A DNA stretch of 43,400 nucleotides, taken from contig CAIRUC010000034.1 of assembly GCA_903881665.1 (NCBI GenBank), positions 1 through 43,400 of the forward strand, written 5' to 3'. This document shows, one piece after another, positions 25,326 through 33,993 of this stretch. Within the stretch, counting starts at the first letter, position 1. Each line of letters starts with the position of its first letter. The notes under the pieces are model-generated. The model saw only the letters and a list, made by a program, of their open reading frames with translations. It ran no database searches and had not been told where the DNA came from. The position numbers and the translations under genes were made by a program. This DNA is from an uncultured Bacteroidota bacterium (GTDB taxonomy: Bacteria > Bacteroidota > Bacteroidia > AKYH767-A > OLB10).

Positions 25326-28300
25326 TTATCTAGTAATAGTCAATGTAGATGTTTTAGCCGGAGTTCCGTCGCCAAGAATCACGATTACGAAGTAAACGCC
25401 ATCTGGGCAATCAGTACCAACAAACTTTTTATCTGCATTATTATATCCATCGGCAGAGTATACTTCTTTACCCCAACGGTTAAAGATTTGCACTGAATTA
25501 CTTGGATATTGCTCGATATTATTGATTGTAAACACATCATTTTTACCGTCATTATTTGGCGAGAAGATGTTAGGGATAGTCACTTCACATGCTGTTGGCT
25601 CAGAAGCAGCACCGATTTTACAAATTCCTCCACCAATCGCTCTTACTGCGAAATCTGCAACAGCATTCGTTGTTCCATGAGTTTCAGAACCACTAGGCGT
25701 ATTAGCAGGAATCCAATTAGCGCCACCGTCTTCAGTTACTTCATAACTTACAGCGCCAGCAATTGCTGTCCAAGAATAAATATATTTAAATGAGCCAGTT
25801 CCAGGATTACAAGCTACTGTTGGAGCAACAGGATAGTTGAACACGACTACATTAGCACTCTTAGTATATGTACAACCTGAAGCCGTAATTGTTAAAGTAT
25901 AAGTACCTGCAGCTGACGTAGTGAGTGTTTGTGAAGTAGCACCTGTTGACCAAGCATAAGCATCACCTGTTACAAGAGGATCAATAATTGCGCTTCCATC
26001 ATTACAAATATTTGTATCAGCAATTGAGAATACGGGAGCAGCGTTAATTGTTAATGACATACTTCCGCTTGAAGTACATCCGTTATTCGTTACATCAACG
26101 CTATAAGTACCTGCCGCAGCTGGAGTATAATTTTGAGAAGTAGCTCCGCTGATAGAAGTACCATTTTGATACCATTGGTAAGTAGCACCGGCATTACCTG
26201 CATCTAAAGATCCGATTGGATCATAATCACAGATAGTTGCATTGCTAAGTGTTACAACAGGAAGTGCTGTAACATTCAAATTCATTGAAGCTGTTCCTGC
26301 ACAAGCACCAGCACCAACAGTTACGCTATAAGTACCACCTTGAGTAGTTTGATAGGTTTGAGCAGTTGCTCCACTGATAGGTGAACCATTTAAGTTCCAC
26401 TGATAAGAAGTTCCAGGATTGCCTGCATCTAAAATAGGATACGAACCATTCGCGCAAATACTTTGGTTTGTTAATGAAACCGTATATTGATTAACTGTAT
26501 TTATTACAATATCGAAATTCCCAATACAATTTGCATTTCCATTATTAACTGTTACACTATAAGTACCCGCAACTGTAGGCGTGTAGGTTTGTAAAGTAGC
26601 ACTATTAATGATTGCGCCACCTAAATACCATTGGTAAGTAGCGCCAGGATTACCTGCATCAAGTGTAGGTAATGGATCGTTAACACACTGCGTGATATCA
26701 GAAGGGAAATTATCAACTGGAACAGGAGTAACAGTCACAACAATTGTATCAGTGCCTAAACATCCTATACCATTATTTACAGCTACCGTATATACGCCTC
26801 CTGCAGTAACTGCATACGTACTACTTGTTGCACCTGCAATAGCTCCATTTTGATTTGACCATTGATTTGTTAAACTAGAATACCCACTATTTAACGTTGG
26901 TAATGTTTGGTTAGCACATAAGTTTTGGTCTGATCCTAAATCAACATCGAATTTATTATTAACTCCGAAAACAGCTAAAGTATCTAGGTTAACATAAAAC
27001 ACACCGCAATCATCAGCAAGTGTATTACCATCAGTTGCTCCAGCTTGGTTTATTAATAAATAAAGAGGACCTGCTGAGCTAGTACTGCTCGCCATGTTAA
27101 TTGTTACTCCAAGTGATTTTAATGTAGATCCATTACAAACTCCTTGAGCAGAAGCAATAGGATAATTAGTTCCTGCAGCATCTACTAAAACAAAGTCGGA
27201 ACCATCTGGTGCAATTGAGAAACAATAAACACTATCAGATAAATTAACTGTGAATGAATTGAAGATACAATCTAAAGAGTCGGATATCGGAAATAAGGTA
27301 CTTGCATCCACCTGAACAAATACATTTACAGTGTCGGCTCCTTCTATTAATTCAGAACCACATTCCGATAATAATGTATTACCATCAAAGCCACGTTTTA
27401 CCCAAACTCTCGTTTGACCTACAGACAATGGATTAAGGAAAGTAATTTCAATAGAATCCGTTAAACCGCCTTGACAGTTAATAGGATTAACAGAGATAAC
27501 TGGATTTGGAACACCAAAAGGACCGAATGAACGGAAGTCGGTAGGAACCGCAGAACCACATTGGAATGTTGTATCAAAAGCAAGGATTACTTTATGCTCG
27601 TTACAGTTTGACAATAAGATACCTCCCACTGTTGAAGTCAATGTTGAATTCAAGAATGAAGGGTTGATATTGTTACATTGTGAAATGATGTTAATCTGAA
27701 TATCACGTCGAACAGCACCGATTTGAACTCCGTTACGGAACTCTTCAACTAATACTGCAATTACACCTACTTGCACCTGACTAGGTACAAAGTTAATTAC
27801 ACCTGTAGCACCATCAATCGTTATTGGAATTGATGAAGCTAAAGGAACAGTAGATGAGTAACCTGATAAATATGTTAATGGCGCTGACGCCGAAGGACAA
27901 GCACCAAAACTTGTAGTTGTTAATGCATCTACTAACGAGAAATGTAATGAATCGCCATCAGGATCGTACGCACCTTGATCGTAGAAGAATACATTACCCA
28001 CGCAGAAACGAGAGTAAGCTAATCCTAAGAACTGAGGAGAATTGTTTGTTGGAGCAGCAATATTATCAAGGTATGAATCTACATACAATGAATAGCTTCC
28101 TGGATTTTGAACTGTAGTAATCGCCGGGTTTCTAGCATTACTTTCCCAAGAGATTGTCCAGTCATTTGCTGCAACCGGAAAAGTAATTGTTCCTTCATAT
28201 GAGTACTGTTCAATATCTCCTTGACCACCTGGACAATTATTCGCCGGGAAAGATACACATGGAGATTGAGGCACCACAATTACGTTGATTTGGTTAACCG

Positions 28301-28532
28301 TAAACGTTGCGTTAATCCCTGTTGAAGCAGAAGAATAACATAACGGATAACTAGCATCAACAGGAATACCCGAGCAGTCGCGGTAAACTACAAGGTGAAA
28401 CAAATACGTATTTGGTGTTCCCGTGTACGTGTAAGTTAAGTCAGCCCCTGCAAGGTGACTCGCTTTAGATTCCTGTGGTGCAAAGGCTAATGCCATAACC
28501 GTAAGGAATAATAGAGTAAACAGTTTTTTCAT
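25326..28532 (-). CDS. T9SS type B secreted surface protein with Ig-like repeats and gliding-motility C-terminal domain
   Basis: Secreted protein of 1068 aa. It has a signal peptide (about 1-24, ending ESKASH), an N-terminal region of about 290 residues of the kind common in Bacteroidota gliding-domain proteins (SHLAGADLTYTYTG; YDPDGDSLHFSLVDA), a middle beta-rich region, and five tandem Ig-like repeats (about 25835-26955) with the recurring pattern LDAGN.GATYQWY...GTYSV. The C-terminal domain (IPNIFSPNNDGKNDVFTINN...VQIFNRWGKEVY) is the type B T9SS signal found in the SprB adhesin. It should be exported by T9SS and exposed on the surface. It lies 29 nt after a sigma/gliding-domain gene pair in the same direction. 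No enzyme domain is recognised. Confidence 0.88.
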   Translation of the reverse strand: MKKLFTLLFLTVMALAFAPQESKASHLAGADLTYTYTGTPNTYLFHLVVYRDCSGIPVDASYPLCYSSASTGINATFTVNQINVIVVPQSPCVSFPANNCPGGQGDIEQYSYEGTITFPVAANDWTISWESNARNPAITTVQNPGSYSLYVDSYLDNIAAPTNNSPQFLGLAYSRFCVGNVFFYDQGAYDPDGDSLHFSLVDALTTTSFGACPSASAPLTYLSGYSSTVPLASSIPITIDGATGVINFVPSQVQVGVIAVLVEEFRNGVQIGAVRRDIQINIISQCNNINPSFLNSTLTSTVGGILLSNCNEHKVILAFDTTFQCGSAVPTDFRSFGPFGVPNPVISVNPINCQGGLTDSIEITFLNPLSVGQTRVWVKRGFDGNTLLSECGSELIEGADTVNVFVQVDASTLFPISDSLDCIFNSFTVNLSDSVYCFSIAPDGSDFVLVDAAGTNYPIASAQGVCNGSTLKSLGVTINMASSTSSAGPLYLLINQAGATDGNTLADDCGVFYVNLDTLAVFGVNNKFDVDLGSDQNLCANQTLPTLNSGYSSLTNQWSNQNGAIAGATSSTYAVTAGGVYTVAVNNGIGCLGTDTIVVTVTPVPVDNFPSDITQCVNDPLPTLDAGNPGATYQWYLGGAIINSATLQTYTPTVAGTYSVTVNNGNANCIGNFDIVINTVNQYTVSLTNQSICANGSYPILDAGNPGTSYQWNLNGSPISGATAQTYQTTQGGTYSVTVGAGACAGTASMNLNVTALPVVTLSNATICDYDPIGSLDAGNAGATYQWYQNGTSISGATSQNYTPAAAGTYSVDVTNNGCTSSGSMSLTINAAPVFSIADTNICNDGSAIIDPLVTGDAYAWSTGATSQTLTTSAAGTYTLTITASGCTYTKSANVVVFNYPVAPTVACNPGTGSFKYIYSWTAIAGAVSYEVTEDGGANWIPANTPSGSETHGTTNAVADFAVRAIGGGICKIGAASEPTACEVTIPNIFSPNNDGKNDVFTINNIEQYPSNSVQIFNRWGKEVYSADGYNNADKKFVGTDCPDGVYFVIVILGDGTPAKTSTLTITR

Positions 28533-28561
28533 GTTTAATAAATCTGTTTGGTGTTTGAAGA

Positions 28562-29623
28562 TTATCGAAATAGGTTGATTGTTCCTTTTTGCTTGAAGTC
28601 GGTACCCCCGACAGAGGTGGCAAAGATATCATAAAAGTAGGTGCCGGATTCAGCTTTTATTCCGTCAGAATAATTTCCATCCCAGCCAGGATTATTTCCC
28701 GAACCAGTAAAGATTGTTTTCCCGAATCGGTTATAAACCCGCACTTCTACTTTTTCTACATCAGCGCCGCCGAAGGTGAAAATATCATTGATACCATCGC
28801 CATTCGGACTAAATGCAGTACCTAGTTGCCCAAGTACTTCTATTTCAGTAGTTAACTGTTTTCCGTTTACTTCACAGTTTACAGTATAATGTCCTGAATT
28901 CTCGTATTTATGTGTGATTGAATTCGTTTTAAAGGTTTGGTTTCCGTCGCCGAAATTAAAGTCGGTTTTCAAATTGCTATTCAACATGAACGTAATCGAT
29001 AAAGGAGCAAAACCGCAATGTGCTGATGCAATTAAAATAGGATTGACCTCATTTTCAACCAAATTTTCGGTGTTTTTTACCGTATTTACAGTCGAATTAT
29101 TCGATTTTTCAGTGTTTATTACCTGCGCCGGATTTACATGCTTTTCCTCCACAGAAACAACTCCCGCAGAAATATTCGTTTCACTACTTACTACTTTTGG
29201 ACTTTCATTAGAAGTTGACGAAACTATTTCTCTGTGTAAATCACCAGTACTTTCAGATGTTGAATGACTAACGCTCTTTTCTTCAGAAGCACTGTTTAAC
29301 CTTTCATTAGGAGTGACGGCAGACTCTATTGAATTTGATTCCATTACAGGAACATTAACCGTTGTTGATGACTGAACATCTTTACTTACGTTGGAACTAG
29401 CAGGACTTGCAAAATGATAAATCAGCGCTCCCACAAGAATAGCAATGGCCGCTGCGAACCAACCTGATACAGCAGAAAATCCTCCCGCAGAACTTACAGA
29501 AGCCGCACCAGCAATAGGGGCTGGTGATGAAATAGTACTACTTACATTTGTCCATACAGAAGGATCCACCTCTGGTTCAAAACCGTCGAATGCATCTTTA
29601 AACTGTTCTTCAAATTGTTTCAT
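28562..29623 (-). CDS. Membrane protein with PKD and gliding-motility C-terminal domain, in anti-sigma position
   Basis: Protein of 353 aa with an unusual build. Residues 1-50 are acidic and without a signal peptide (MKQFEEQFKDAFDGFEPEVD), like the start of anti-sigma or sigma-partner proteins. A single helix at about 52-71 (SGWFAAAIAILVGALIYHF) spans the membrane. A Ser/Thr/Asn/Val-rich linker (about 75-195) leads to a PKD-like domain (about 198-265, FGDGNQTFKTNSITHKYENSG), and the C-terminus (about 268-353, GTAFSPNGDGINDIFTFGGA...RVYNRFGKTIF) is a type B gliding domain. The gene starts 2 nt after an ECF sigma factor gene. I infer a membrane regulator of that sigma factor whose outer part is a T9SS-type domain. 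Confidence 0.8.
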   Translation of the reverse strand: MKQFEEQFKDAFDGFEPEVDPSVWTNVSSTISSPAPIAGAASVSSAGGFSAVSGWFAAAIAILVGALIYHFASPASSNVSKDVQSSTTVNVPVMESNSIESAVTPNERLNSASEEKSVSHSTSESTGDLHREIVSSTSNESPKVVSSETNISAGVVSVEEKHVNPAQVINTEKSNNSTVNTVKNTENLVENEVNPILIASAHCGFAPLSITFMLNSNLKTDFNFGDGNQTFKTNSITHKYENSGHYTVNCEVNGKQLTTEIEVLGQLGTAFSPNGDGINDIFTFGGADVEKVEVRVYNRFGKTIFTGSGNNPGWDGNYSDGIKAESGTYFYDIFATSVGGTDFKQKGTINLFR

Positions 29624-29625
29624 GA

Positions 29626-30171
29626 CTATTCTTTAACTATATCTTTAGTAGTACTTTCTATTTCCTGTATCGACTTTATTAAGGCCGATTTTGCTCTCGA
29701 ATATTGTGATTTACTTGTACTTTCAGTAATTCCGAGCAACTCACCAATTTCTCGGTGATTATATCCCTCTATGGCATAAAGGTTAAATACTGCTTTGAAC
29801 CCGGTTGGAAGCTTGTTTATGATCATTAATAACGCTTTAGCATTCAAATGATCTAACACTATTTCCGATTCGGCCGGCTCGTTGGCATCTTCGATGTTTA
29901 CCCATTGAAGTTTTTGCTTTCTAATGAACTCGAGAGAGGTATTTACTACTATCCTTCGAATCCATCCTTCTAGCGAACCTTCCTTTTTAAAAGAACTAAT
30001 GTGCTGAAACACCTTCACAAAACTATCTTGCAATAAATCTTCAGCCTCTTCCCTACTATTAGCGTATCTTAAACAGACTCCGAACATCTTTCTGGAAAAC
30101 TTCTCATATAACTTCCTCTGGTAGGAAGGGTTTAGAAGCGTACATCCTTCAATAAGCTGTTCATCGGTCAT
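29626..30171 (-). CDS. ECF-type RNA polymerase sigma factor
   Basis: Sigma-70 family factor of 181 aa with only regions 2 and 4. Region 2 (about 20-90) has FGVCLRYANSREEAEDLLQDSFVKVFQHI and a recognition helix near WIRRIVVNTSLEFIRKQ. Region 4 (about 118-170) has LPTGFKAVFNLYAIEGYNHREIGELLGITESTSKSQYSRAK, the -35 recognising helix-turn-helix. It heads a minus-strand operon with a membrane protein in the anti-sigma position and a 1068-residue T9SS adhesin-like protein. Targets are not known; self-regulation of this operon is plausible. Confidence 0.9.
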   Translation of the reverse strand: MTDEQLIEGCTLLNPSYQRKLYEKFSRKMFGVCLRYANSREEAEDLLQDSFVKVFQHISSFKKEGSLEGWIRRIVVNTSLEFIRKQKLQWVNIEDANEPAESEIVLDHLNAKALLMIINKLPTGFKAVFNLYAIEGYNHREIGELLGITESTSKSQYSRAKSALIKSIQEIESTTKDIVKE

Positions 30172-30278
30172 CGTTTTGTTGATGCTGTAATACTAAAGAT
30201 GTAGTTTTGAATAAAAGGGTTGCACGTTCCTATGGTATTTTTGTAGACTCAGAACCAGTAATTTAGAAAATTGATGTC

Positions 30279-30407
30279 TTAATCTTTAAAAAGCCAAGCT
30301 GCCAAGCCAAGCCAGGCCAGGCCTTTTAACAAAAAGAAACAAAAACCGATAATACCAATCTTTTTAAATCGGTCTTTCCATTTCGTTGGTTTTGCGGATT
30401 CACTCAT
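30279..30407 (-). CDS. Small single-span membrane protein (42 aa)
   Basis: An unbroken 42-codon frame starting at ATG 30407. The translation starts MSESAKPTKWKDRFKKIGII with a basic region and is followed by a hydrophobic helix (GFCFFLLKGLAWLGLAAWLF, about 21-40). This is a good positive-inside membrane peptide. The GC-rich repeat GCCAAGCCAAGCCAGGCCAGGCC (30303-30323) lies in its coding part and encodes the WLGLA segment. It occupies the gap between the sigma operon and the T9SS protein gene. I know of no function. Confidence 0.6.
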   Translation of the reverse strand: MSESAKPTKWKDRFKKIGIIGFCFFLLKGLAWLGLAAWLFKD

Positions 30408-30553
30408 TCGGCAAATATAAAAAGCTTAACTGAAAAATTACCAAAAAAACAAAAGCACCTAAAGATTTTACATTTCTGATATACTTCCCGCTTGCCTTAA
30501 CTCCTTTTAGATCTTGGATCACTTTCATCCGGTGATTCAATAATTTTCATAAA

Positions 30554-31786
30554 CTATAGAACAATCAATTTTTGTATCGCTTTATAATTGGCATAACGAA
30601 TACTCACAAAGTACACTCCCGGAGTTAATGATTCAATATTTAATCCGTTGGCAGTTTCTAAGAAACCACGATCAACTTTCATCATTTCTTTTCCGTTGAG
30701 GTCAGAAATACTCAACGTCTCTGCTTTCGATAGATCGCTGCTAAAATACACTTTCCCTGAAGCAGGGTTCGGATATATTTTATCAGCAACTTCCATTTCG
30801 GTTATATTCATTCCGGTTGTTGTTCCGAATTTAATAATTCGTCCAACAGATCCTACAGCGTAAGCCACATTACTATTCACAAATTTTATTGACGATAGCC
30901 AATCTGTTATCCCGCTATTTTGCACTGTCCAATTTGTGCCTCCATTGGTCGTAAATAACACTTTTCCATTTTCACCAACAACCAATCCGGTATCAGGATT
31001 AATAAAATCAATTCCCGACATTCCAAGGATCGTAGGAAGAGATTGCGCCGACCATGTTGTGCCGCCGTTCGTTGTTTTATACACCCCACCATTCCCATAT
31101 GCACCAGTCACGTACGCAACAGAAGAATTTACCATTTTTACTTTCGAAATATGAAACACAGGGAATGTTTGTTGGGTCCAGGTAGTTCCGCCATTATTTG
31201 TCGTATACACCTGACCGTTATCTCCTGCAGCAATGCCTTGATCTATACTCGAAAAATCGATCGTTCTAAGGTAATCGAAACCCGTATTTTGTTGTATCCA
31301 GGTTGCACCTCCATTCGTTGAATGATAAATAAAATGTGTGCCTACTGTTCCATCAATTCCTACAGCCCAACCATTATTTTCATCAACAAAACAAATCGAC
31401 AGAATTTGCTTTACTGCCGTAGTTTGAACTATCCAAGTAGCACCACCATTCGTTGTTTTTAAAATAACCCCGTTAGGTGTTACACCACCGGCTGCCCAAC
31501 CTGTAGTTGCTGAAATAAAACGTACCGTAAATAAATAATTAGCTGAAGTATATGCTTGACTCCATGTAGATCCATTTACCGTTTTGAAAATTTTTCCTCC
31601 ACTTGCAAAATTGTCGGTAACAGCAAACCCAGTATTCGGCGAAACAAAATCAACAGCACTAAAATGTTCAGTTGTGCCTGAAGCTAGCGTATTCCATTGT
31701 GCACTTGCTGATTGAGAAACACCCACTAATAGCAGCACCAGCAAATTGATATAATTCAATACTTCGATTTTGTTACCTTTATTCAT
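30554..31786 (-). CDS. T9SS type A secreted protein with YCF48-like/Asp-box repeats
   Basis: Secreted protein of 410 aa. Signal peptide (about 1-29, ending SQSASAQ). Residues 30-325 form a beta-propeller of about six YCF48/BNR-like repeats, each marked by T-T-N-G-G-x-x-W (KTTNGGATWIV, HSTNGGATWIQ, TTNNGGTTWTQ, KTTNGGTTWSA, FTTNGGTNWTV). The C-terminal 75 residues (DKIYPNPASGKVYFSSD...GVYFVSIRY...QKLIVL) are the type A T9SS sorting domain. The role is not known; such propellers bind partners or sugars. Confidence 0.88.
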   Translation of the reverse strand: MNKGNKIEVLNYINLLVLLLVGVSQSASAQWNTLASGTTEHFSAVDFVSPNTGFAVTDNFASGGKIFKTVNGSTWSQAYTSANYLFTVRFISATTGWAAGGVTPNGVILKTTNGGATWIVQTTAVKQILSICFVDENNGWAVGIDGTVGTHFIYHSTNGGATWIQQNTGFDYLRTIDFSSIDQGIAAGDNGQVYTTNNGGTTWTQQTFPVFHISKVKMVNSSVAYVTGAYGNGGVYKTTNGGTTWSAQSLPTILGMSGIDFINPDTGLVVGENGKVLFTTNGGTNWTVQNSGITDWLSSIKFVNSNVAYAVGSVGRIIKFGTTTGMNITEMEVADKIYPNPASGKVYFSSDLSKAETLSISDLNGKEMMKVDRGFLETANGLNIESLTPGVYFVSIRYANYKAIQKLIVL

Positions 31787-32098
31787 GCTTACAATGTATT
31801 AATGTTAATATTAAAGCTAAACTAAACACTTTGTTGCTAAACAGAAGAACCTTTTATATTAAATCGAATAAAAAAGCTGCTGAGCAAGGCGAAACTAGTT
31901 TTAACTCAAATTTGATTACAGACCAATGGTAGGCAATTAGCTACGCGAAAAAATATTTTAAATTAATTAAGCAATTGACATTCTGCTGTACAAAAGGTTA
32001 AATAAACAACCACAAATTATTGTGCGATCGTCTTTAAATGTAGGTGCGAATAAAAAGGTTGGATGAAACCTCCTTAAAACGTTACCTTTGCAGTCTCA
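31787..32098. other. Divergent intergenic region before lepA
   Basis: 312 bp between two divergent genes. The only clear element is the lepA promoter at 32059-32090. No coding frame of interest is seen. Confidence 0.5.
32059..32090 (+). promoter_or_regulatory. lepA promoter
   Basis: TTG (32059-32061), 21 nt, TACCTTTG (32083-32090): full match to the Bacteroidota promoter. It ends 8 nt before the ATG, so the message would have a leader of only a few nt. Confidence 0.55.
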
Positions 32099-33886
32099 AT
32101 GGAAAATATTAGAAACTTCTGCATCATTGCGCATATTGATCACGGTAAGTCGACACTTGCCGACCGTTTGCTTGAATATACCAATACTGTTTCAAAGAAA
32201 GACCTTCAGGCTCAGGTACTTGACGACATGGACTTAGAACGTGAGCGTGGCATCACCATTAAAAGTCATGCAATCCAAATGAACTATGAGTTTGATGGGA
32301 AAAAATATATTTTAAACCTAATTGATACTCCTGGGCATGTCGATTTTTCGTACGAAGTATCGCGTTCAATTGCTGCCTGCGAAGGAGCGCTTTTAATTGT
32401 AGATGCTGCACAAGGTATTCAGGCACAAACGATTTCAAATCTTTACCTCGCATTAGAAAACGACTTAACCATAATACCCGTTCTCAATAAAATCGACCTT
32501 CCTAGTGCTGAACCTGAGCTAGTAAAAGATCAGATTGTGGATTTATTGGGATGCAACCGTGACGAGATTATTCCGGCTTCTGGAAAAACAGGAATGGGCG
32601 TTATGGATATATTAAAAGCCATTATTGATCGTATTCCGGCACCGAAAGGTAATCCAAATGCCCCATTAAAAGCACTAATTTTCGATTCGGTTTTTAACTC
32701 ATTCCGAGGAATCATTGCTTATTACAAAGTGCTTGATGGAGAATTCAGAAAAGGAGCTCATGTTAAATTCTTTGCAACAGGAAGCCAATATCACGCTGAT
32801 GAAATCGGAATTTTAAAACTCGAAAAATCGCCTCGCGATGTAGTTAAGACGGGAGATGTGGGTTATATTATTTCTGGTATTAAAGAGGCTAAAGAAGTAA
32901 AAGTTGGAGATACCATTACCAACGTTGACAATCCTTGCTTGACAGCGATTGAAGGATTCGAAGATGTGAAGCCAATGGTATTTGCCGGAATTTATCCTGT
33001 AGACACTGAAGATTACGAAGAGCTTCGTTACTCGATAGAAAAATTACAACTGAATGATGCCTCACTCGTATTTGAACCGGAATCGTCGGCGGCATTAGGC
33101 TTCGGTTTCCGTTGCGGATTCTTAGGCATGTTGCACATGGAGATTATCCAAGAGCGACTAGAGCGTGAATTCAACATGACTGTAATTACTACAGTTCCCA
33201 ATGTATCATACCGAGCATACCTAACTAACGGCGATGAGTATGTGGTAAATAATCCAAGCGACTTCCCTGATCCTAGTAAAATGGATCGAATTGAAGAACC
33301 TTATATCAAAGCAACGATCATTACTAAATCAGAATTTATAGGACCAATTATGTCGCTTTGTATTAACAAGCGCGGCATCATTATTAACCAAAGCTATCTT
33401 ACTACCGATCGTGTTGAATTAATATTCAATATGCCAATGGCGGAGATTGTATTCGACTTTTACGATAAATTAAAATCGATTTCGAAAGGTTATGCTTCTT
33501 TCGACTATCAGCAAATCGGATATCAAGAAAGTGATTTAGTACGTTTGGATATTCGATTAAACGGAGAGCCTGTAGATGCTTTGTCGGCATTAATTCACCG
33601 TGATAATTCATTTACTTTCGGCAAGAAAATTTGCGAAAAATTAAAGGAACTCATCACTCGTCAGCAATTCGAAATTGTGATTCAAGCAGCAATTGGAGCA
33701 AAAATTATTGCGCGTGAAACTATTAAAGCGTTGCGTAAAGATGTAACCGCAAAATGTTACGGTGGTGATATTTCGCGTAAGCGTAAACTACTCGAAAAAC
33801 AAAAAGAAGGGAAGAAGAGAATGCGACAAGTTGGAAGTGTTGAAATACCTCAACAAGCCTTCTTAGCTGTATTAAAACTTGATTAA
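32099..33886 (+). CDS. lepA: Elongation factor 4 (translation GTPase LepA)
   Basis: Ribosome-associated GTPase of 595 aa, the normal length. G1 [12 protein letters not shown], switch [14 protein letters not shown] and G4 NKIDLP mark the GTPase domain (1 to about 190). Beta-barrel domain II and the EF-G-like domains III and V follow, and the LepA-specific C-terminal domain ends in [20 protein letters not shown]...[13 protein letters not shown], the LepA signature. It acts in ribosome biogenesis or back-translocation. It is followed by a strong terminator, so it is a single-gene transcript. Confidence 0.96.
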   Translation: MENIRNFCIIAHIDHGKSTLADRLLEYTNTVSKKDLQAQVLDDMDLERERGITIKSHAIQMNYEFDGKKYILNLIDTPGHVDFSYEVSRSIAACEGALLIVDAAQGIQAQTISNLYLALENDLTIIPVLNKIDLPSAEPELVKDQIVDLLGCNRDEIIPASGKTGMGVMDILKAIIDRIPAPKGNPNAPLKALIFDSVFNSFRGIIAYYKVLDGEFRKGAHVKFFATGSQYHADEIGILKLEKSPRDVVKTGDVGYIISGIKEAKEVKVGDTITNVDNPCLTAIEGFEDVKPMVFAGIYPVDTEDYEELRYSIEKLQLNDASLVFEPESSAALGFGFRCGFLGMLHMEIIQERLEREFNMTVITTVPNVSYRAYLTNGDEYVVNNPSDFPDPSKMDRIEEPYIKATIITKSEFIGPIMSLCINKRGIIINQSYLTTDRVELIFNMPMAEIVFDFYDKLKSISKGYASFDYQQIGYQESDLVRLDIRLNGEPVDALSALIHRDNSFTFGKKICEKLKELITRQQFEIVIQAAIGAKIIARETIKALRKDVTAKCYGGDISRKRKLLEKQKEGKKRMRQVGSVEIPQQAFLAVLKLD

Positions 33887-33923
33887 ATAAAAATCATCAT
33901 CAATCAATGATGAAGAATCCAAT

Positions 33924-33958
33924 AAAAAAGCATCGTCATGAACAGACGGTGCTTTTTT
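33924..33958 (+). terminator. lepA terminator
   Basis: 14-pair stem AAAAAAGCATCGTC (33924-33937) with GACGGTGCTTTTTT (33945-33958), one T-G wobble and a 7-nt loop, ending in a T run. It lies inside the open frame upstream of the CotH gene, which shows that this part of the frame is not coding. Confidence 0.8.
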
Positions 33959-33993
33959 ATTTATATTTATGCACCGTTAAGACCCTTCTATTT

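Noticed and set aside
25509..31321. Several plus-strand frames over the sigma/adhesin/T9SS genes
   Set aside because: They are antisense shadows of repeat-rich minus-strand genes with clear domains.
33907..33993. Upstream extension of the CotH-kinase gene to 33907
   Set aside because: This stretch is the lepA terminator hairpin; the signal peptide begins at ATG 33994.
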